Below, piece by piece: positions 53,392-62,132 of a stretch of DNA of 64,000 nucleotides. The notes below the pieces were generated by a model. That model was not told the origin of the DNA. It made no database searches and saw nothing but the letters and a program-made list of their open reading frames with translations. Origin of the DNA: Actinomycetota bacterium (lineage in GTDB: Bacteria; Actinomycetota; UBA4738; HRBIN12); assembly GCA_026003015.1 (NCBI GenBank), contig BPGL01000003.1, positions 124,001 through 188,000 of the forward strand, written 5' to 3'. The position numbers were made by a program, and so were the translations under genes. Every line of letters begins with the position of its first letter. Position 1 is the first letter of the stretch.

Positions 53392-53464
53392 GCCCCCGTA
53401 GCTCAGGGGACAGAGCAGCGGTTTCCTAAACCGCGTGTCGGAGGTTCGAGTCCTCCCGGGGGCA
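53392..53464 (+). tRNA. tRNA-Arg (anticodon CCT)
   Basis: A 73-nt cloverleaf: acceptor GCCCCCG pairs with CGGGGGC, D stem GCTC/GAGC, anticodon stem GCGGT/ACCGC around loop TTCCTAA with anticodon CCT, and T arm GGAGG-TTCGAGT-CCTCC. Discriminator base A; the following CC is genomic but the full CCA is not encoded. It reads AGG codons. Its 3' half is duplicated at 58559, marking it as an integration target. Confidence 0.93.
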
Positions 53465-53468
53465 CCGA
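53418..53468 (+). repeat. Left attachment-like repeat inside tRNA-Arg
   Basis: The 3' half of the tRNA from the anticodon stem on plus CACCGA. The first 33 bases (53418-53450) are identical to 58559-58591. After that one T/C difference and one G less in the right copy, and CACCGA is shared again. Confidence 0.7.
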
Positions 53469-53495
53469 CGGAAGGGGCGACGTGCCGCTCCCACC

Positions 53496-53675
53496 CGGCG
53501 GCAGGAGTTCCAGGGCAAGCACCGCTCGAACCCTCAGCTCGCTCCGATCCGCTTCGAAGGTGGCCCTGAGGTCGAAAGCCGCGAGCGGCTCCCGGAATGA
53601 GTCTTCGGCAAGGAGCGCGGCATCGACCTCCAGCAACGGCAGGAGATCGACCAGCTCCTGGGCCTGTTCGCGATC
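53496..53675 (-). pseudogene. Possible C-terminal remnant of a serine recombinase
   Basis: On the minus strand the peptide QAQELVDLLPLLEVDAALLA, then FREPLAAFDLRATFEADRSEL and VRAVLALELLP (given in parts) resembles the C-terminal end of actinobacterial large serine recombinases. There is no N-terminal catalytic domain: upstream sequence is used by the ATPase gene on the other strand. The frame then runs into the antisense of the tRNA. Position next to the tRNA and att repeat fits an integrase. Short, so moderate confidence only. Confidence 0.4.
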
Positions 53676-53763
53676 GGGCTTCGACGCCGATGCCCGTTCG
53701 ATAGTCCCAGTCTGCCGAGGCTTTGACTCCCGATGTGCCGAGCCATAAACTCCCACTTCGCCG

Positions 53764-55038
53764 ATGCCCACACTCCCAGATGGTCGAAGCATCCGGCGCT
53801 GGCTGGACCTCCTCCCGCGAGCCATCACCCCACGCCTGCTGGAGGCGCTCGGCGACTCGCGGGCGGTGGCGGTGATCGGGCCCCGTCAGTCTGGGAAGAC
53901 CACCCTCGTACGGGACCTCATCCGAGCCGAGTATCCCGCCACCTACGTCACCCTCGACGAGGCAGCGACGAGGAACGCGGCGCTCGCCGACCCCACCGGG
54001 TTCATCACCGAGCTGACCGGGCCGACCATCATCGACGAGGTGCAGCGGGCTCCCGACCTGCTGCTCGCCATCAAGGAGCGGCTCGATCGGGACGATCGGC
54101 CCGGGCAGTTCCTGATCACCGGTTCCGCGAACATCCAGACGCTCCCGACGGTCCGGGACGCGCTCCCGGGCCGGGTGGAGTACGTGCCGCTCTGGCCGTT
54201 CGCCCAGTCCGAAATCGAGCGCCGAGACGGCCTGCTGGTGGACCGGTTGTTCGCTGGAGAGGAACCGCCGCCGGTGGAAGAGGAAGCTGGTCGCCGGCAA
54301 GTCGCGGCACGGATCGCCGCCGGGGGATTCCCCGGAGCCCTCCGACGCACACCACCCTCGCGCATCCGCTTCTTCGAGGCCTACACGGATTCGGTCGTCG
54401 GCCGTGATGTCCCCGACGTTGCCCGGACCCGAGATGCCGGGGCGGTCGGACGGCTCCTCCGGTTGCTGGCGGCTCGATCCGCTTCGCTCCTCAGGCTCGA
54501 GAGCCTCGCGCGCGACCTGGGGGTCGATCGAAAGACGGTTGAGCGCTACCTGCGGATCCTCCAGGACCTGATGCTCGTGCGGATCCACCTTCCGTGGCAC
54601 CCGAACCTCTCGCACCGCGAGGTGAAGACGCCGAAGGTCTACGTCACCGACACGGCGATGATGGCGGCGCTCGTCGGCGCCAGCACCGACCGGATCGCAA
54701 CCGACCCGGTCGTCGCGGGCATGGCGTTCGAGACGTTCGTAGCCATGGAGATGCTGAAGCTTTCGAGCTGGGCGGCGAGCTCGCCCAGGCTGTTCCACTA
54801 CCGAGACCGTGATGGCCGCGAGGTGGACGTCGTCCTGGAGCGAGCGGACGGTTCGATCGTGGGGCTCGAGGTCAAGTCGGCGGCCACGGTCGTCTCGGCG
54901 GACTTCCGGAGCCTGGCCTATCTGCGCGACAAGCTCGGAAGCCGGTTCGTCCGCGGCGTCGTGCTCTACGCCGGCACGCGGGCGCTGCCGTTCGGGGACC
55001 GTCTCAGCGCGCTTCCCTTGTCCTGCCTCTGGTCCTGA
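53764..55038 (+). CDS. AAA ATPase of the DUF4143 family
   Basis: A 424-residue protein. Walker A is GPRQSGKTTLVRD near residue 38, Walker B TIIDEVQRAPDLL near residue 85, sensor-like FLITGSANIQTL near residue 118. The C-terminal DUF4143 domain contains KVYVTDTAMMAALVG and the nuclease-like acidic pattern REVDVVLERADGSIVGLEVKSA (as EVDVVLE and GLEVKS), seen in PD-(D/E)XK-type folds. These proteins are common mobile accessory genes; function is not established, with toxin-antitoxin or DNA-repair links proposed. No partner gene is evident. Intact inside a decaying element. Confidence 0.88.
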   Translation: MPTLPDGRSIRRWLDLLPRAITPRLLEALGDSRAVAVIGPRQSGKTTLVRDLIRAEYPATYVTLDEAATRNAALADPTGFITELTGPTIIDEVQRAPDLLLAIKERLDRDDRPGQFLITGSANIQTLPTVRDALPGRVEYVPLWPFAQSEIERRDGLLVDRLFAGEEPPPVEEEAGRRQVAARIAAGGFPGALRRTPPSRIRFFEAYTDSVVGRDVPDVARTRDAGAVGRLLRLLAARSASLLRLESLARDLGVDRKTVERYLRILQDLMLVRIHLPWHPNLSHREVKTPKVYVTDTAMMAALVGASTDRIATDPVVAGMAFETFVAMEMLKLSSWAASSPRLFHYRDRDGREVDVVLERADGSIVGLEVKSAATVVSADFRSLAYLRDKLGSRFVRGVVLYAGTRALPFGDRLSALPLSCLWS

Positions 55039-55309
55039 GGTAGCGGCCGAGCGGGGCGCTCACACAGACGCGACCACGACCGCCTCCTCCTCGAGGGCGA
55101 GGGCCCCCGAACTCGGCCAGCGGCCGCATCACCGCGTATGCGATATCGCCTTCGATCCGGTCCGCCAGCACGCGCCCCTCCTCGTCCACTTCGATCCGCT
55201 AGCGGAGGACGAGCACACCAACGGTCCGCTCGGCGAGCATGCGTGCGGCCACGGGCTCGCCGCTCGCCCGATGCACCTCCTCGAGGTAGCGGGGGATCAG
55301 GTCGCTCAC
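55004..55309 (-). pseudogene. Small ORF remnant interrupted by a TAG codon
   Basis: On the minus strand a GTG at 55309 starts a frame (LIPRYLEEVHRASGEPVAA, RMLAERTVGVLVL) that meets TAG at 55199-55201; the same frame continues RIEVDEEGRVLADRIEGDIAYA as if coding. It overlaps the stop of a preceding short frame (GTGA). Not a recognised family; may be a decayed gene. Confidence 0.3.
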
Positions 55310-55449
55310 CTGTTCGCTCCACCAGAGGCGCGGTCGCCGAACCGCTCGTCGAACCCGATGCCGATGCCCTCGGTGGGGTGCAGCCACGCGAGCGTCTCCG
55401 ATTCGACGCGTTCGTGCTGGCCGATACGCTCCGTCACGAGCATGCGCAC
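55306..55449 (-). CDS. Short hypothetical frame
   Basis: A 47-residue frame (RMLVTERIGQHERVESETL, AWLHPTEGIGIGFDERFG) starting at a GTG, or at an ATG two codons later, and overlapping the next short frame by GTGA. It has no ribosome site. The coupling resembles small two-gene operons such as toxin-antitoxin pairs, but no domain is recognised. The remaining 55450-55642 holds nothing I can support. Confidence 0.25.
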   Translation of the reverse strand: MRMLVTERIGQHERVESETLAWLHPTEGIGIGFDERFGDRASGGANR

Positions 55450-55642
55450 GGGCGTGCCCTCTCGGGCCCTCGCCGCTGCTCGCGGAGCTGCGAGCTCTCA
55501 CCGCGATCAGGACCGCCTGCTCGAGTCCCAACAGGCGACCAAGGCGCAGCCGCGGTCGATCCTGGAGTCCTACCACCCGGCGCCGGCGGGGTCGTTCTCC
55601 TCGGCGGAGAGCTGCGTCGAGAGAGGCACCGCCCCGTCCGGC

Positions 55643-56980
55643 TCAGGTCGTGACGGGTTCCTTCGTGGTGGCGAGGCGCTCCAGCAGATCGGCACCCTTC
55701 ACCCGCCCGGGGTCCTCTTGGATCACCTTGGCCTCGGCACGCATCCTGGCCGCGAGGGCCTCGTCGGAGAGCAGCTCGTTCACGGTCCCCACAAGCTGCT
55801 CTTCGGTCCAGTCGTAGGTCGGGAGGACGGCGGCCGAAGCCGGTCTCCTGGAGCCGCTGGGCGTTGTCGTACTGATCCCAGAACAGCGGAAGGCCGATCA
55901 TCAGGCGCCCGAAGTGGAACCCCTCGCAGAACGTGTTGTTGCCACCGTGGGTGATCAACAGGCTGCACTTCGGAAGGATCGACGGCTGCGGCAAGAATCG
56001 GTCGCCGTACATGTTCGGTCCAAGCTTCATCTGGTCCTTCAACGGACCCATCGACACGATCGCCCGGTGCTCGGTCGTGCCGAGCGCGTCGATCAGCCGC
56101 TGCATGAGCTCCACGTCCATGCACCCGAGCGAGCCCAGCGACAGGTAGACGACCTTGCCCTCCCCCGGCACCTGTTCGTCCACGTCGAACGGCTCCTCGG
56201 AGGTTCGCACCGTCGACTGGAGCCGGTGCCAGGTCGGGCCGAGCGGGACCGAGCGCGGATAGTCGACGACCTCCGGGTACAGGTACAGGTTCAGCCACGG
56301 CGAGTGGGTGTTGAACTCGTCGGGAGGGCAGGGCTCGACGCCGACGGAGACCCTGAGCTCGTTGTGCTCGGCCAGCAGGTCCTCGTGTACCCGGCGGTAC
56401 TCGTCGCGACTCGTCGCGGAACGCCTGCCACTGGCTCCGGTCGTCGGTGGGCAGCCCCGAGAGCCGGGGCGGGAGGTCCGGATCGCGCATCTCGAGCGGG
56501 TTCGCCGAGACGAAGCGGGCCCACGGGCACCCGGCGAGCTCCACCGCAGGGAAGCCGGTGACGTTGTCCGTGCACACGACGTCGGGCCGGACGTCCTCCC
56601 AGATCTGCATCAGCCGGTCGTGCGAGTACCGGACGCCGGCGACGAGAGCCTCCCAGATCGGTTTCGTGACGGTCGCCTGCTGCTCGATCGTCGGCTTGCG
56701 GAACTCCGGCGCCGGTGACGCGGATGAACTCGCTCCAGGGCTCCGCGGTCGGGTCGGCGTGCTCCTCAGGTGGCGCCATCCGCATCCCGCGCTCCTCGAA
56801 GCCCTTCGCCTCCAGGAGCCCCTCGAACGAGGAGTCCACCACGAACACGACGCGTGTCCTCGCTCGCGGAGCACTTCCCCGATCGCGACGCAGTTGTTCG
56901 TCGGCCCCCACGCACCGGGCTCCGGGAAGAAGATGATCGTCCTCGCGTCTGCTGCTCTACGTGCCAGAGGAGATGAACGA
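55643..56980 (-). pseudogene. MGT/UGT-type (GT1) glycosyltransferase broken by four frameshifts
   Basis: Pieces in three frames rebuild a GT1 glycosyltransferase: FFPEPGAWGPTNNC and VLRERGH (nucleotide fold start), RVVFVVDSSFEGLLEAKG, EFRKPTIEQQATVTK, DVVCTDNVTGFPAVELAG, VVYLSLGSLGCMDVELMQ, and the donor-binding LLITHGGNNTFCEGFHFGR. Shifts occur near 56855 (one base missing), 56715 (one extra), 56399-56418 (a 10-bp tandem duplication ACTCGTCGCG twice) and 55825 (one extra). The duplication is a genuine mutation type, so the gene is decayed rather than just mis-sequenced. The stop is at 55643-55645; the start is unclear. Confidence 0.8.
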
Positions 56981-57111
56981 CCCGTACCTTCGAGCTCCGC
57001 CTCGTGGAACCCCCTGATCCCGGAGCTGGCCCGGGGCTCAACCGCCGTTCGACGCGCGCCGATTCATGCCCGCAAGGGACAAGGCCCGAGCCCACCGTGG
57101 GAACGGATCCG

Positions 57112-58551
57112 ATGCCTCGCACGAGAGGGAGCGACCGCCGCCTCCCGGGTGTTCGCCCCGGGCTTCTCGCCGTGGCCGTGCTCGTCCTCGTGGCATCGGT
57201 CGCAGGTACCCCGGTCGGCCGTCACGCGCGCGCGGCACCCGAGCCGTCGAGCATCGTCGTCATCATGACGGACGATCAGCGCTGGGACACCCTCTGGGCG
57301 ATGCCGACCGTCCGATCCGAGCTCGTGGACAAGGGCGTCACGTTCACGAACGCCTTCGTGTCGAACGCCCTCTGCTGCCCGAGCCGTGCCTCGGCGCTCA
57401 CCGGCGCCTACTCGCACACGACCGGCGTATGGCGGAACGAACCGCCCTACGGCGGCTGGGCGTCGTTCAACGACACCTCGACGATCGCCACGTGGCTGCG
57501 AGAGGCAGGATACCGGACGGGGTTCTTCGGCAAGTACCTGAACGGCTACTGGACCCCGGCGTACGAGACCGGGTACGTGCCGCCGGGCTGGGATCGATGG
57601 GTCGCCTTCGCACGCTCCGGCTACTTCGAGTACGACCTGAACGTCGACGGCACGATCAGGCACCACGGGTCGAGGCCGCAGGACTACTCGACCCGCGTGC
57701 TCGCTGACGAGGCCGCCTCGTTCATCCGCTCCGAGCCGGGGCCGATCCTGGTGTGGTTCACCCCCTACGCGCCCCACGGCCCGGCAACGCCGGAGCCCCG
57801 CTACGCCGACGCCTTCTCCGACCTGAGCCCGTGGCGTCCACCGAGCTACAACGAGCGCGACGTCTCCGACAAGCCCTCGTGGCTGCAGACGAAGCGTCGT
57901 CTCGACAGGGGCGCGCGGGCCCGAACGGACGCCTTCAGGATCGACCAGTACCGTGCGCTGCTGTCGGTCGACGACGCGGTGGGCACGATCCTCGACGCCC
58001 TGCGAGACACCGGTCGCCTGTCGACCACCCTCGTCGTGTTCATGTCCGACAACGGGATGCTGTGGGGCGAGCACCGCTGGAAGGCCAAGCGCGTCGCGTA
58101 CGAGGAGGCGATCCGCATCCCGTTCGTGGTTCGCTACGACCCGCTCATCGAGCGACCGCGCGTCGATCCCAGCCTCGTGCTGAACATCGACGTGGCACCG
58201 ACGGCTGCCGAGCTCGCAGGAGTGGAGGCGCCCGGAGCCGAGGGTGCGAGCATCCTGTCCCTGCTCGCGAACCCGAGCGCCGCCTGGCGGAAGGACTTCC
58301 TCCTCGAGCACCTGGAGAAGAACGAGCGCCGCGACCGTGTCCCGGCGTACTGCGGCGTGCGCACCGAGCGCTACACGTACGTGCTGTACGGGACCGGCGA
58401 GACCGAGCTCTACGACCTCGACGCCGACCCGTATCAGCTCACGAACCTCGCGGGTGCCCCGGAGGTGGCCGCCGAGCAACATCGGCTGCACGCACGGGTC
58501 CTCGCGCTGTGCGACCCACCACCTCCCGGCTTCGCCCCGACGGCCCCCTGA
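57112..58551 (+). CDS. Secreted sulfatase (type I, formylglycine-dependent)
   Basis: A 479-residue sulfatase. Signal peptide VRPGLLAVAVLVLVASVAG, then the metal site IVVIMTDDQRWDTLWAMP and the modification motif NALCCPSRASALTGAYSH with Cys to formylglycine. The C-terminal metal ligands are in FMSDNGMLWGEHRWKAKRV. Shares GYVPPGWDRWVAF, PQDYST and CDPPPP with the frameshifted sulfatase at 49081, so the two are paralogues, but this one is intact. It is the last gene of the tRNA-bounded element. No ribosome site stands out before the ATG at 57112; the upstream in-frame sequence could extend it. Confidence 0.88.
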   Translation: MPRTRGSDRRLPGVRPGLLAVAVLVLVASVAGTPVGRHARAAPEPSSIVVIMTDDQRWDTLWAMPTVRSELVDKGVTFTNAFVSNALCCPSRASALTGAYSHTTGVWRNEPPYGGWASFNDTSTIATWLREAGYRTGFFGKYLNGYWTPAYETGYVPPGWDRWVAFARSGYFEYDLNVDGTIRHHGSRPQDYSTRVLADEAASFIRSEPGPILVWFTPYAPHGPATPEPRYADAFSDLSPWRPPSYNERDVSDKPSWLQTKRRLDRGARARTDAFRIDQYRALLSVDDAVGTILDALRDTGRLSTTLVVFMSDNGMLWGEHRWKAKRVAYEEAIRIPFVVRYDPLIERPRVDPSLVLNIDVAPTAAELAGVEAPGAEGASILSLLANPSAAWRKDFLLEHLEKNERRDRVPAYCGVRTERYTYVLYGTGETELYDLDADPYQLTNLAGAPEVAAEQHRLHARVLALCDPPPPGFAPTAP

Positions 58552-58558
58552 GATCGGC

Positions 58559-58608
58559 GCGGTTTCCTAAACCGCGTGTCGGAGGTTCGAGCCCTCCCGG
58601 GGCACCGA
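58559..58608 (+). repeat. Right attachment-like repeat (partial tRNA-Arg copy)
   Basis: Copy of the tRNA-Arg 3' half: 33 identical bases then one substitution and one missing G. The 5' half of a tRNA is absent, so it is not a functional gene. Starts 7 nt after the sulfatase stop, closing a 5.1-kb segment. Confidence 0.75.
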
Positions 58609-58904
58609 TGAAAGGCGAGAACGTGGGCGCCCATCGGCCGGGGCCCACGAACTAACACCGGGAACAGCACGACCCTGACGGCGAGGTCCTTCCTCCGCCC
58701 GCCGTCGCGAAGACGCTCCCCCTCATCCTCGCGTTCGTCCGCCTGCGGGTCCGTGCGGGCCAGGGACTGAGGCCCTGCAGGGGCCGCGTGGCAGGCCTGG
58801 TCGAACGGGTCGGCCTGCTCGCTCCGAACGGCAGGATCACAACCGCCGGGACCCGTTATGGTGGAAACGTGACGTGACGCGCTCGGGAGGAGGCGACGGG
58901 GGCG
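58609..58904. other. Gene-free stretch beyond the right repeat
   Basis: About 300 bp without a supportable gene. TATGGT at 58857-58862 is a possible -10 box for the NfeD gene; a GGGAGGAGG site lies a few bases before the ATG at 58905. Otherwise nothing distinct. Confidence 0.4.
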
Positions 58905-60296
58905 ATGGTCCGTCCGTCGATTGCGGCAGGAGGCTCGCGCAGGCTTCTCGTCCGGCGGGCGCGCGTCGTCGTATGGCTCCTGCTCGTCCTCGCCGGCGTG
59001 TTCCTCCTGGCCGAAGCCACCGCGCGCGCCCAGGCCCCGAGCGTCCTCGTCGTCACCGTCGACGGCGTGATCACGCCGGTGATGTCCGACCACGTGCGCG
59101 ACGCTCTCGACCGCGCCGAGCGCGAGGGGTTCCAGGCGCTGCTGGTCCAGCTCGACACCCCAGGCGGCCTCGACACCTCGATGCGGGAGATCGTGCAGGC
59201 CTTCCTCAACGCGCGCGTTCCCGTGATCGTCTACGTCTCGCCACAGGGCGCTCGCGCCGCGTCGGCGGGAGCGATCATCACGCTCGCGTCGCACGTGGCC
59301 GCGATGGCCCCCGGGACCTCGATCGGGGCCGCAACGCCGATCGACCTAGAGGGCGGCGACCTCGCTCAGAAGATCATCAACGACGCCGCGTCTTACGCCG
59401 AGTCGATCGCCGACCGCCGGGGACGCAACGTGGAGTTCGCGATCGACGCCGTGCGCGAGGGGAGATCGGCCTCCGCCAGCGAGGCGCTCGAGCTGGGGGT
59501 CGTCGAGCTGGTCGCCGGCGAGCGCGCCGAGCTGCTCGCAACGCTGGACGGCCGCAGCGTCGAGCTCACGCCCGGAAACGTGGTCACGCTTCGCACCGAG
59601 GGAGCGGAGCTCGTGGAGGCCGAGCTCGGCCTCGCCCGCAGCATCCTGCAGTGGCTCGCCGACCCGAACCTCGCGTTCCTGTTCATCTCGATCGGGACGC
59701 TCGCGATCCTCTACGAGCTCGCGAACCCGGGGATCGGCGGCGGCGCGATCGTCGGCGTGATCCTGCTCGTGCTGGCGTTCACCGCGCTGTCGGTGTTCCC
59801 GGTGAACGCGGCGGGCGTAATCCTGCTCGTGTTGGCGGCCGCCCTGTTCATCGCGGAGCTCTTCGCGCCGGGGATCGGGGTGTTCGCGGCGGGCGGGACG
59901 GTGGCGCTCGTCCTCGGTGGGCTCTTCTTGTTCCGCGGCCCGATCGGAGTCGATCCCGCGGTGATGCTGCCGACCGCGATCGTGGCGGGAGCCGCAGCCC
60001 TCGCGCTCGGGAGGATGGCGTGGCGCACCCGCAAGCTCGCGGGCGTGAGCGGAACCGACGCGATCGTCGGCTCGCGGGGCGTCGTTCAGCGGATCGAGAA
60101 CGGGGAGGCGCACGTGTTCCTCCAGGGCTCGTGGTGGGGCGCCCGAGCGCGCTCGGGACCGCTTCGCCCCGGACAGGAGGTCCGGGTCGTGGGGATGGAC
60201 GGCCTACGGCTGATCGTGGAGGCCGAGGACGACCCAGGGGGGCATCCGACGGGACCGGACCGGGGAGCCCGGCCGATCGAAGGGGGAGAGCGATGA
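58905..60296 (+). CDS. NfeD family membrane protease
   Basis: A 463-residue long-form NfeD. A signal/anchor (VVVWLLLVLAGVFLLAEATA) precedes a ClpP-class serine protease domain: VTVDGVITPVMSDHVRDAL, LDTPGGLDTSMREI, Ser in ARAASAGAIITLAS and Lys in GGDLAQKIINDAASYAES. Then 4-5 membrane helices (about 260-380) and a C-terminal OB-fold (DAIVGSRGVVQRIENGEAHV, VVGMDGLRLIVEAE). Cleaves its neighbour slipin in known pairs. Its stop overlaps the slipin ATG (ATGA). Confidence 0.92.
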   Translation: MVRPSIAAGGSRRLLVRRARVVVWLLLVLAGVFLLAEATARAQAPSVLVVTVDGVITPVMSDHVRDALDRAEREGFQALLVQLDTPGGLDTSMREIVQAFLNARVPVIVYVSPQGARAASAGAIITLASHVAAMAPGTSIGAATPIDLEGGDLAQKIINDAASYAESIADRRGRNVEFAIDAVREGRSASASEALELGVVELVAGERAELLATLDGRSVELTPGNVVTLRTEGAELVEAELGLARSILQWLADPNLAFLFISIGTLAILYELANPGIGGGAIVGVILLVLAFTALSVFPVNAAGVILLVLAAALFIAELFAPGIGVFAAGGTVALVLGGLFLFRGPIGVDPAVMLPTAIVAGAAALALGRMAWRTRKLAGVSGTDAIVGSRGVVQRIENGEAHVFLQGSWWGARARSGPLRPGQEVRVVGMDGLRLIVEAEDDPGGHPTGPDRGARPIEGGER

Positions 60297-61075
60297 GCCA
60301 GGAACTGCTCTACGGGATCGCGGCGGCGGTCGCGCTGCTCGCCGCGCTCCTCGTTTCTGCAGTGAAGATCGTCCCCGAGTACGAGCGCGGGGTGGTCTTC
60401 CGGCTGGGGCGCGTGCTCGGGGCGAAAGGGCCGGGGCTGTTCGTCATCATCCCGATCGTCGACCGGATGGTCCGGGTCAACCTCCAGACGGTCACGATGG
60501 ACATCCCACCGCAGGACGTGATCACGCGCGACAACGTGACGGTGCGGGTGAACGCCGTGACGTACTTCAACGTCGTCGACCCGATCCGCGCCGTCGTGGC
60601 GATCCAGCAGTACATCGTCGGAACCTCGCAGGTCGCGCAGACCACGCTTCGGAGCATCCTCGGGCAGATCGATCTGGACGACCTGCTCGTGAACCGCGAC
60701 GAGATCAACCAGCGGCTCCAGAAGATCATCGACGACCTCACGAACCCCTGGGGCGTGAAGGTCACGCTGGTCGAGGTGAAGGACGTCGAGCTACCCGAGA
60801 CGATGCGTCGGGCGATGGCTCGGCAGGCCGAGGCGGAGCGCGAGCGCCGAGCGAAGGTGATCCACGCGCGCGGCGAGTTCGAGGCCGCGGAGATGCTGAG
60901 CAGCGCGGCCGAGCTCCTCGAGCGGCGCCCGGCTGCCCTCCAGCTGCGGCTGCTCTCGACGATGACCGAGGTCGCGGCCGAGAAGAACTCCACGTTGATC
61001 TTCCCGGTGCCGGTCGAGCTGCTGCGGTTCGTCGAGGGAGCGCGCACGGCCCCGGCAGCGACCGACCAGGGCTAG
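60293..61075 (+). CDS. Slipin/stomatin-like SPFH (Band 7) protein
   Basis: A 260-residue membrane-anchored SPFH protein. One N-terminal helix (LLYGIAAAVALLAALLVSAV), then VPEYERGVVFRLGRVLGAKGPG, MDIPPQDVITRDNVTVRVNAV and the coiled segment AEAERERRAKVIHARGEFEAAE, ending in TLIFPVPVELL. Forms oligomers in membrane microdomains. Coupled to NfeD by overlap, as in many bacteria. Confidence 0.93.
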   Translation: MSQELLYGIAAAVALLAALLVSAVKIVPEYERGVVFRLGRVLGAKGPGLFVIIPIVDRMVRVNLQTVTMDIPPQDVITRDNVTVRVNAVTYFNVVDPIRAVVAIQQYIVGTSQVAQTTLRSILGQIDLDDLLVNRDEINQRLQKIIDDLTNPWGVKVTLVEVKDVELPETMRRAMARQAEAERERRAKVIHARGEFEAAEMLSSAAELLERRPAALQLRLLSTMTEVAAEKNSTLIFPVPVELLRFVEGARTAPAATDQG

Positions 61076-61109
61076 CGTCGCGCCGCTCGGCTCGCTCGTC
61101 GGCCGGTGG

Positions 61110-61592
61110 CTACCCGTGCACGTGGTCCGGCGCGGGGGTCGCCAGCGGTGCGCCGCCCACGAACCCGCCGACGAGCACCACGATCGACCCGACGAGCAAG
61201 AGCCAGAGCCCCGGACCGATGGCGTCGGGCAGCGTCGCGTCCGCTCGGTACAGCTGCACGAGCACGAGGACGAAGGCGACCACCCCAAGGGCTCCGGCGA
61301 GCCGGGTGAGCCCCCCGCCCATCGGGGCAAGACCGAGGATCGCGAGCAGCCCAAGCGCGATGGCAACCGCCCCGGCGCTCAGCAGGAGGCGACCCGTGTC
61401 GTCGAAGGAGGCCCGCCAAAGCGCGTACACGTCCAGGCGCGTGCCCGCCGTGCCCTCGGTCCATCGCAGGAACGCGCCCACGATCATCGCGGCCGCCCCG
61501 GCGAGGGTGAGGGCGGCCCGGACCACCGAGAGGCCGGCGAACACCCCCGGGCGGGACGACGCTGCGGGCTCGTGCGTGTGCGGTGCGGCCAT
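61110..61592 (-). CDS. Hypothetical membrane protein, four helices
   Basis: A 160-residue protein with His at both ends (APHTHEPA and PDHVHG) and four hydrophobic helices (VVRAALTLAGAAAMIVGAFL, LLLSAGAVAIALGLLAILGL, LAGALGVVAFVLVLVQLY, LWLLLVGSIVVLVGGFVGG). GAGGCAAGG precedes the ATG at 61592. Family not recognised. Convergent with slipin. Confidence 0.65.
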   Translation of the reverse strand: MAAPHTHEPAASSRPGVFAGLSVVRAALTLAGAAAMIVGAFLRWTEGTAGTRLDVYALWRASFDDTGRLLLSAGAVAIALGLLAILGLAPMGGGLTRLAGALGVVAFVLVLVQLYRADATLPDAIGPGLWLLLVGSIVVLVGGFVGGAPLATPAPDHVHG

Positions 61593-61838
61593 CCTTGCCT
61601 CCCCGATCTGCGGCCCTCCGACCGATCTGCGACGCTCCACGGGGCACGTCGGCCCCGCGAGGAGCTCCTACCCCGGAGCGCGCGGTGCGAAACGTTCCCC
61701 CCGGGACGCCGCGGGTCACGCGAGCGCGGCGCCGCGCGAGCGCGTAGGCTCGGATCGCCGGCCCTGCCTCCTCCGCGACGGCGGTCGGCGTTTGGATGGA
61801 TCGGTGGGCGGGTAGCAGGCACGAGACAGGAGGGAAGG
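61593..61838. other. Divergent intergenic region
   Basis: A 246-bp gap between the four-helix protein and the GlsB-like gene. The ribosome site AGGAGGGAAGG for the latter is at the right end. No other clear feature. Confidence 0.3.
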
Positions 61839-62102
61839 ATGATCGATCTCATCGCGTGGCTGGTCGTCGGATTGATCGCCGGAGCGATCGCCCGACTCGT
61901 CGTTCCGGGCGAAGACCCCATGGGGATCCTCGGGACCATGCTGCTCGGACTCGTCGGCTCGGTGATCGGCGGCCTGGTGGCCGACCTGCTCACGACCGGG
62001 AACCAGGACTTCAACCCGGCGGGGCTGATCGGCTCGATCCTGGGCGCGATCGCGGCGCTGCTGATCTACCGGGCCGTGCGCGGCGGGCGCCACACGACCT
62101 GA
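61839..62102 (+). CDS. GlsB/YeaQ/YmgE family small membrane protein
   Basis: An 87-residue protein with three helices. LIAWLVVGLIAGAIARLVVPGEDP, GILGTMLLGLVGSVIGGLVAD and GLIGSILGAIAALLIYRAV are the family repeats (shown in part). Stress-associated membrane protein of unknown function, glycine-zipper type. Strong AGGAGG site before the ATG. Confidence 0.92.
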   Translation: MIDLIAWLVVGLIAGAIARLVVPGEDPMGILGTMLLGLVGSVIGGLVADLLTTGNQDFNPAGLIGSILGAIAALLIYRAVRGGRHTT

Positions 62103-62132
62103 GGCGGCGGGTTTCACGGCAGGTGACTCGGG

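Noticed and set aside
53377-53480. Minus-strand peptide GLEPPTRGLGNR as a protein end
   Set aside because: This is the antisense translation of the tRNA and recurs at 58559; it is a well-known artefact.
55440-55960. Plus-strand protein continuing the DUF4143 region
   Set aside because: The apparent frame is antisense to the glycosyltransferase C-terminus and has no homologous features.
58559-58608. A second tRNA-Arg gene
   Set aside because: Only the 3' half is present; no acceptor 5' strand or D arm precedes it, and the T arm and acceptor have a substitution and a missing base.
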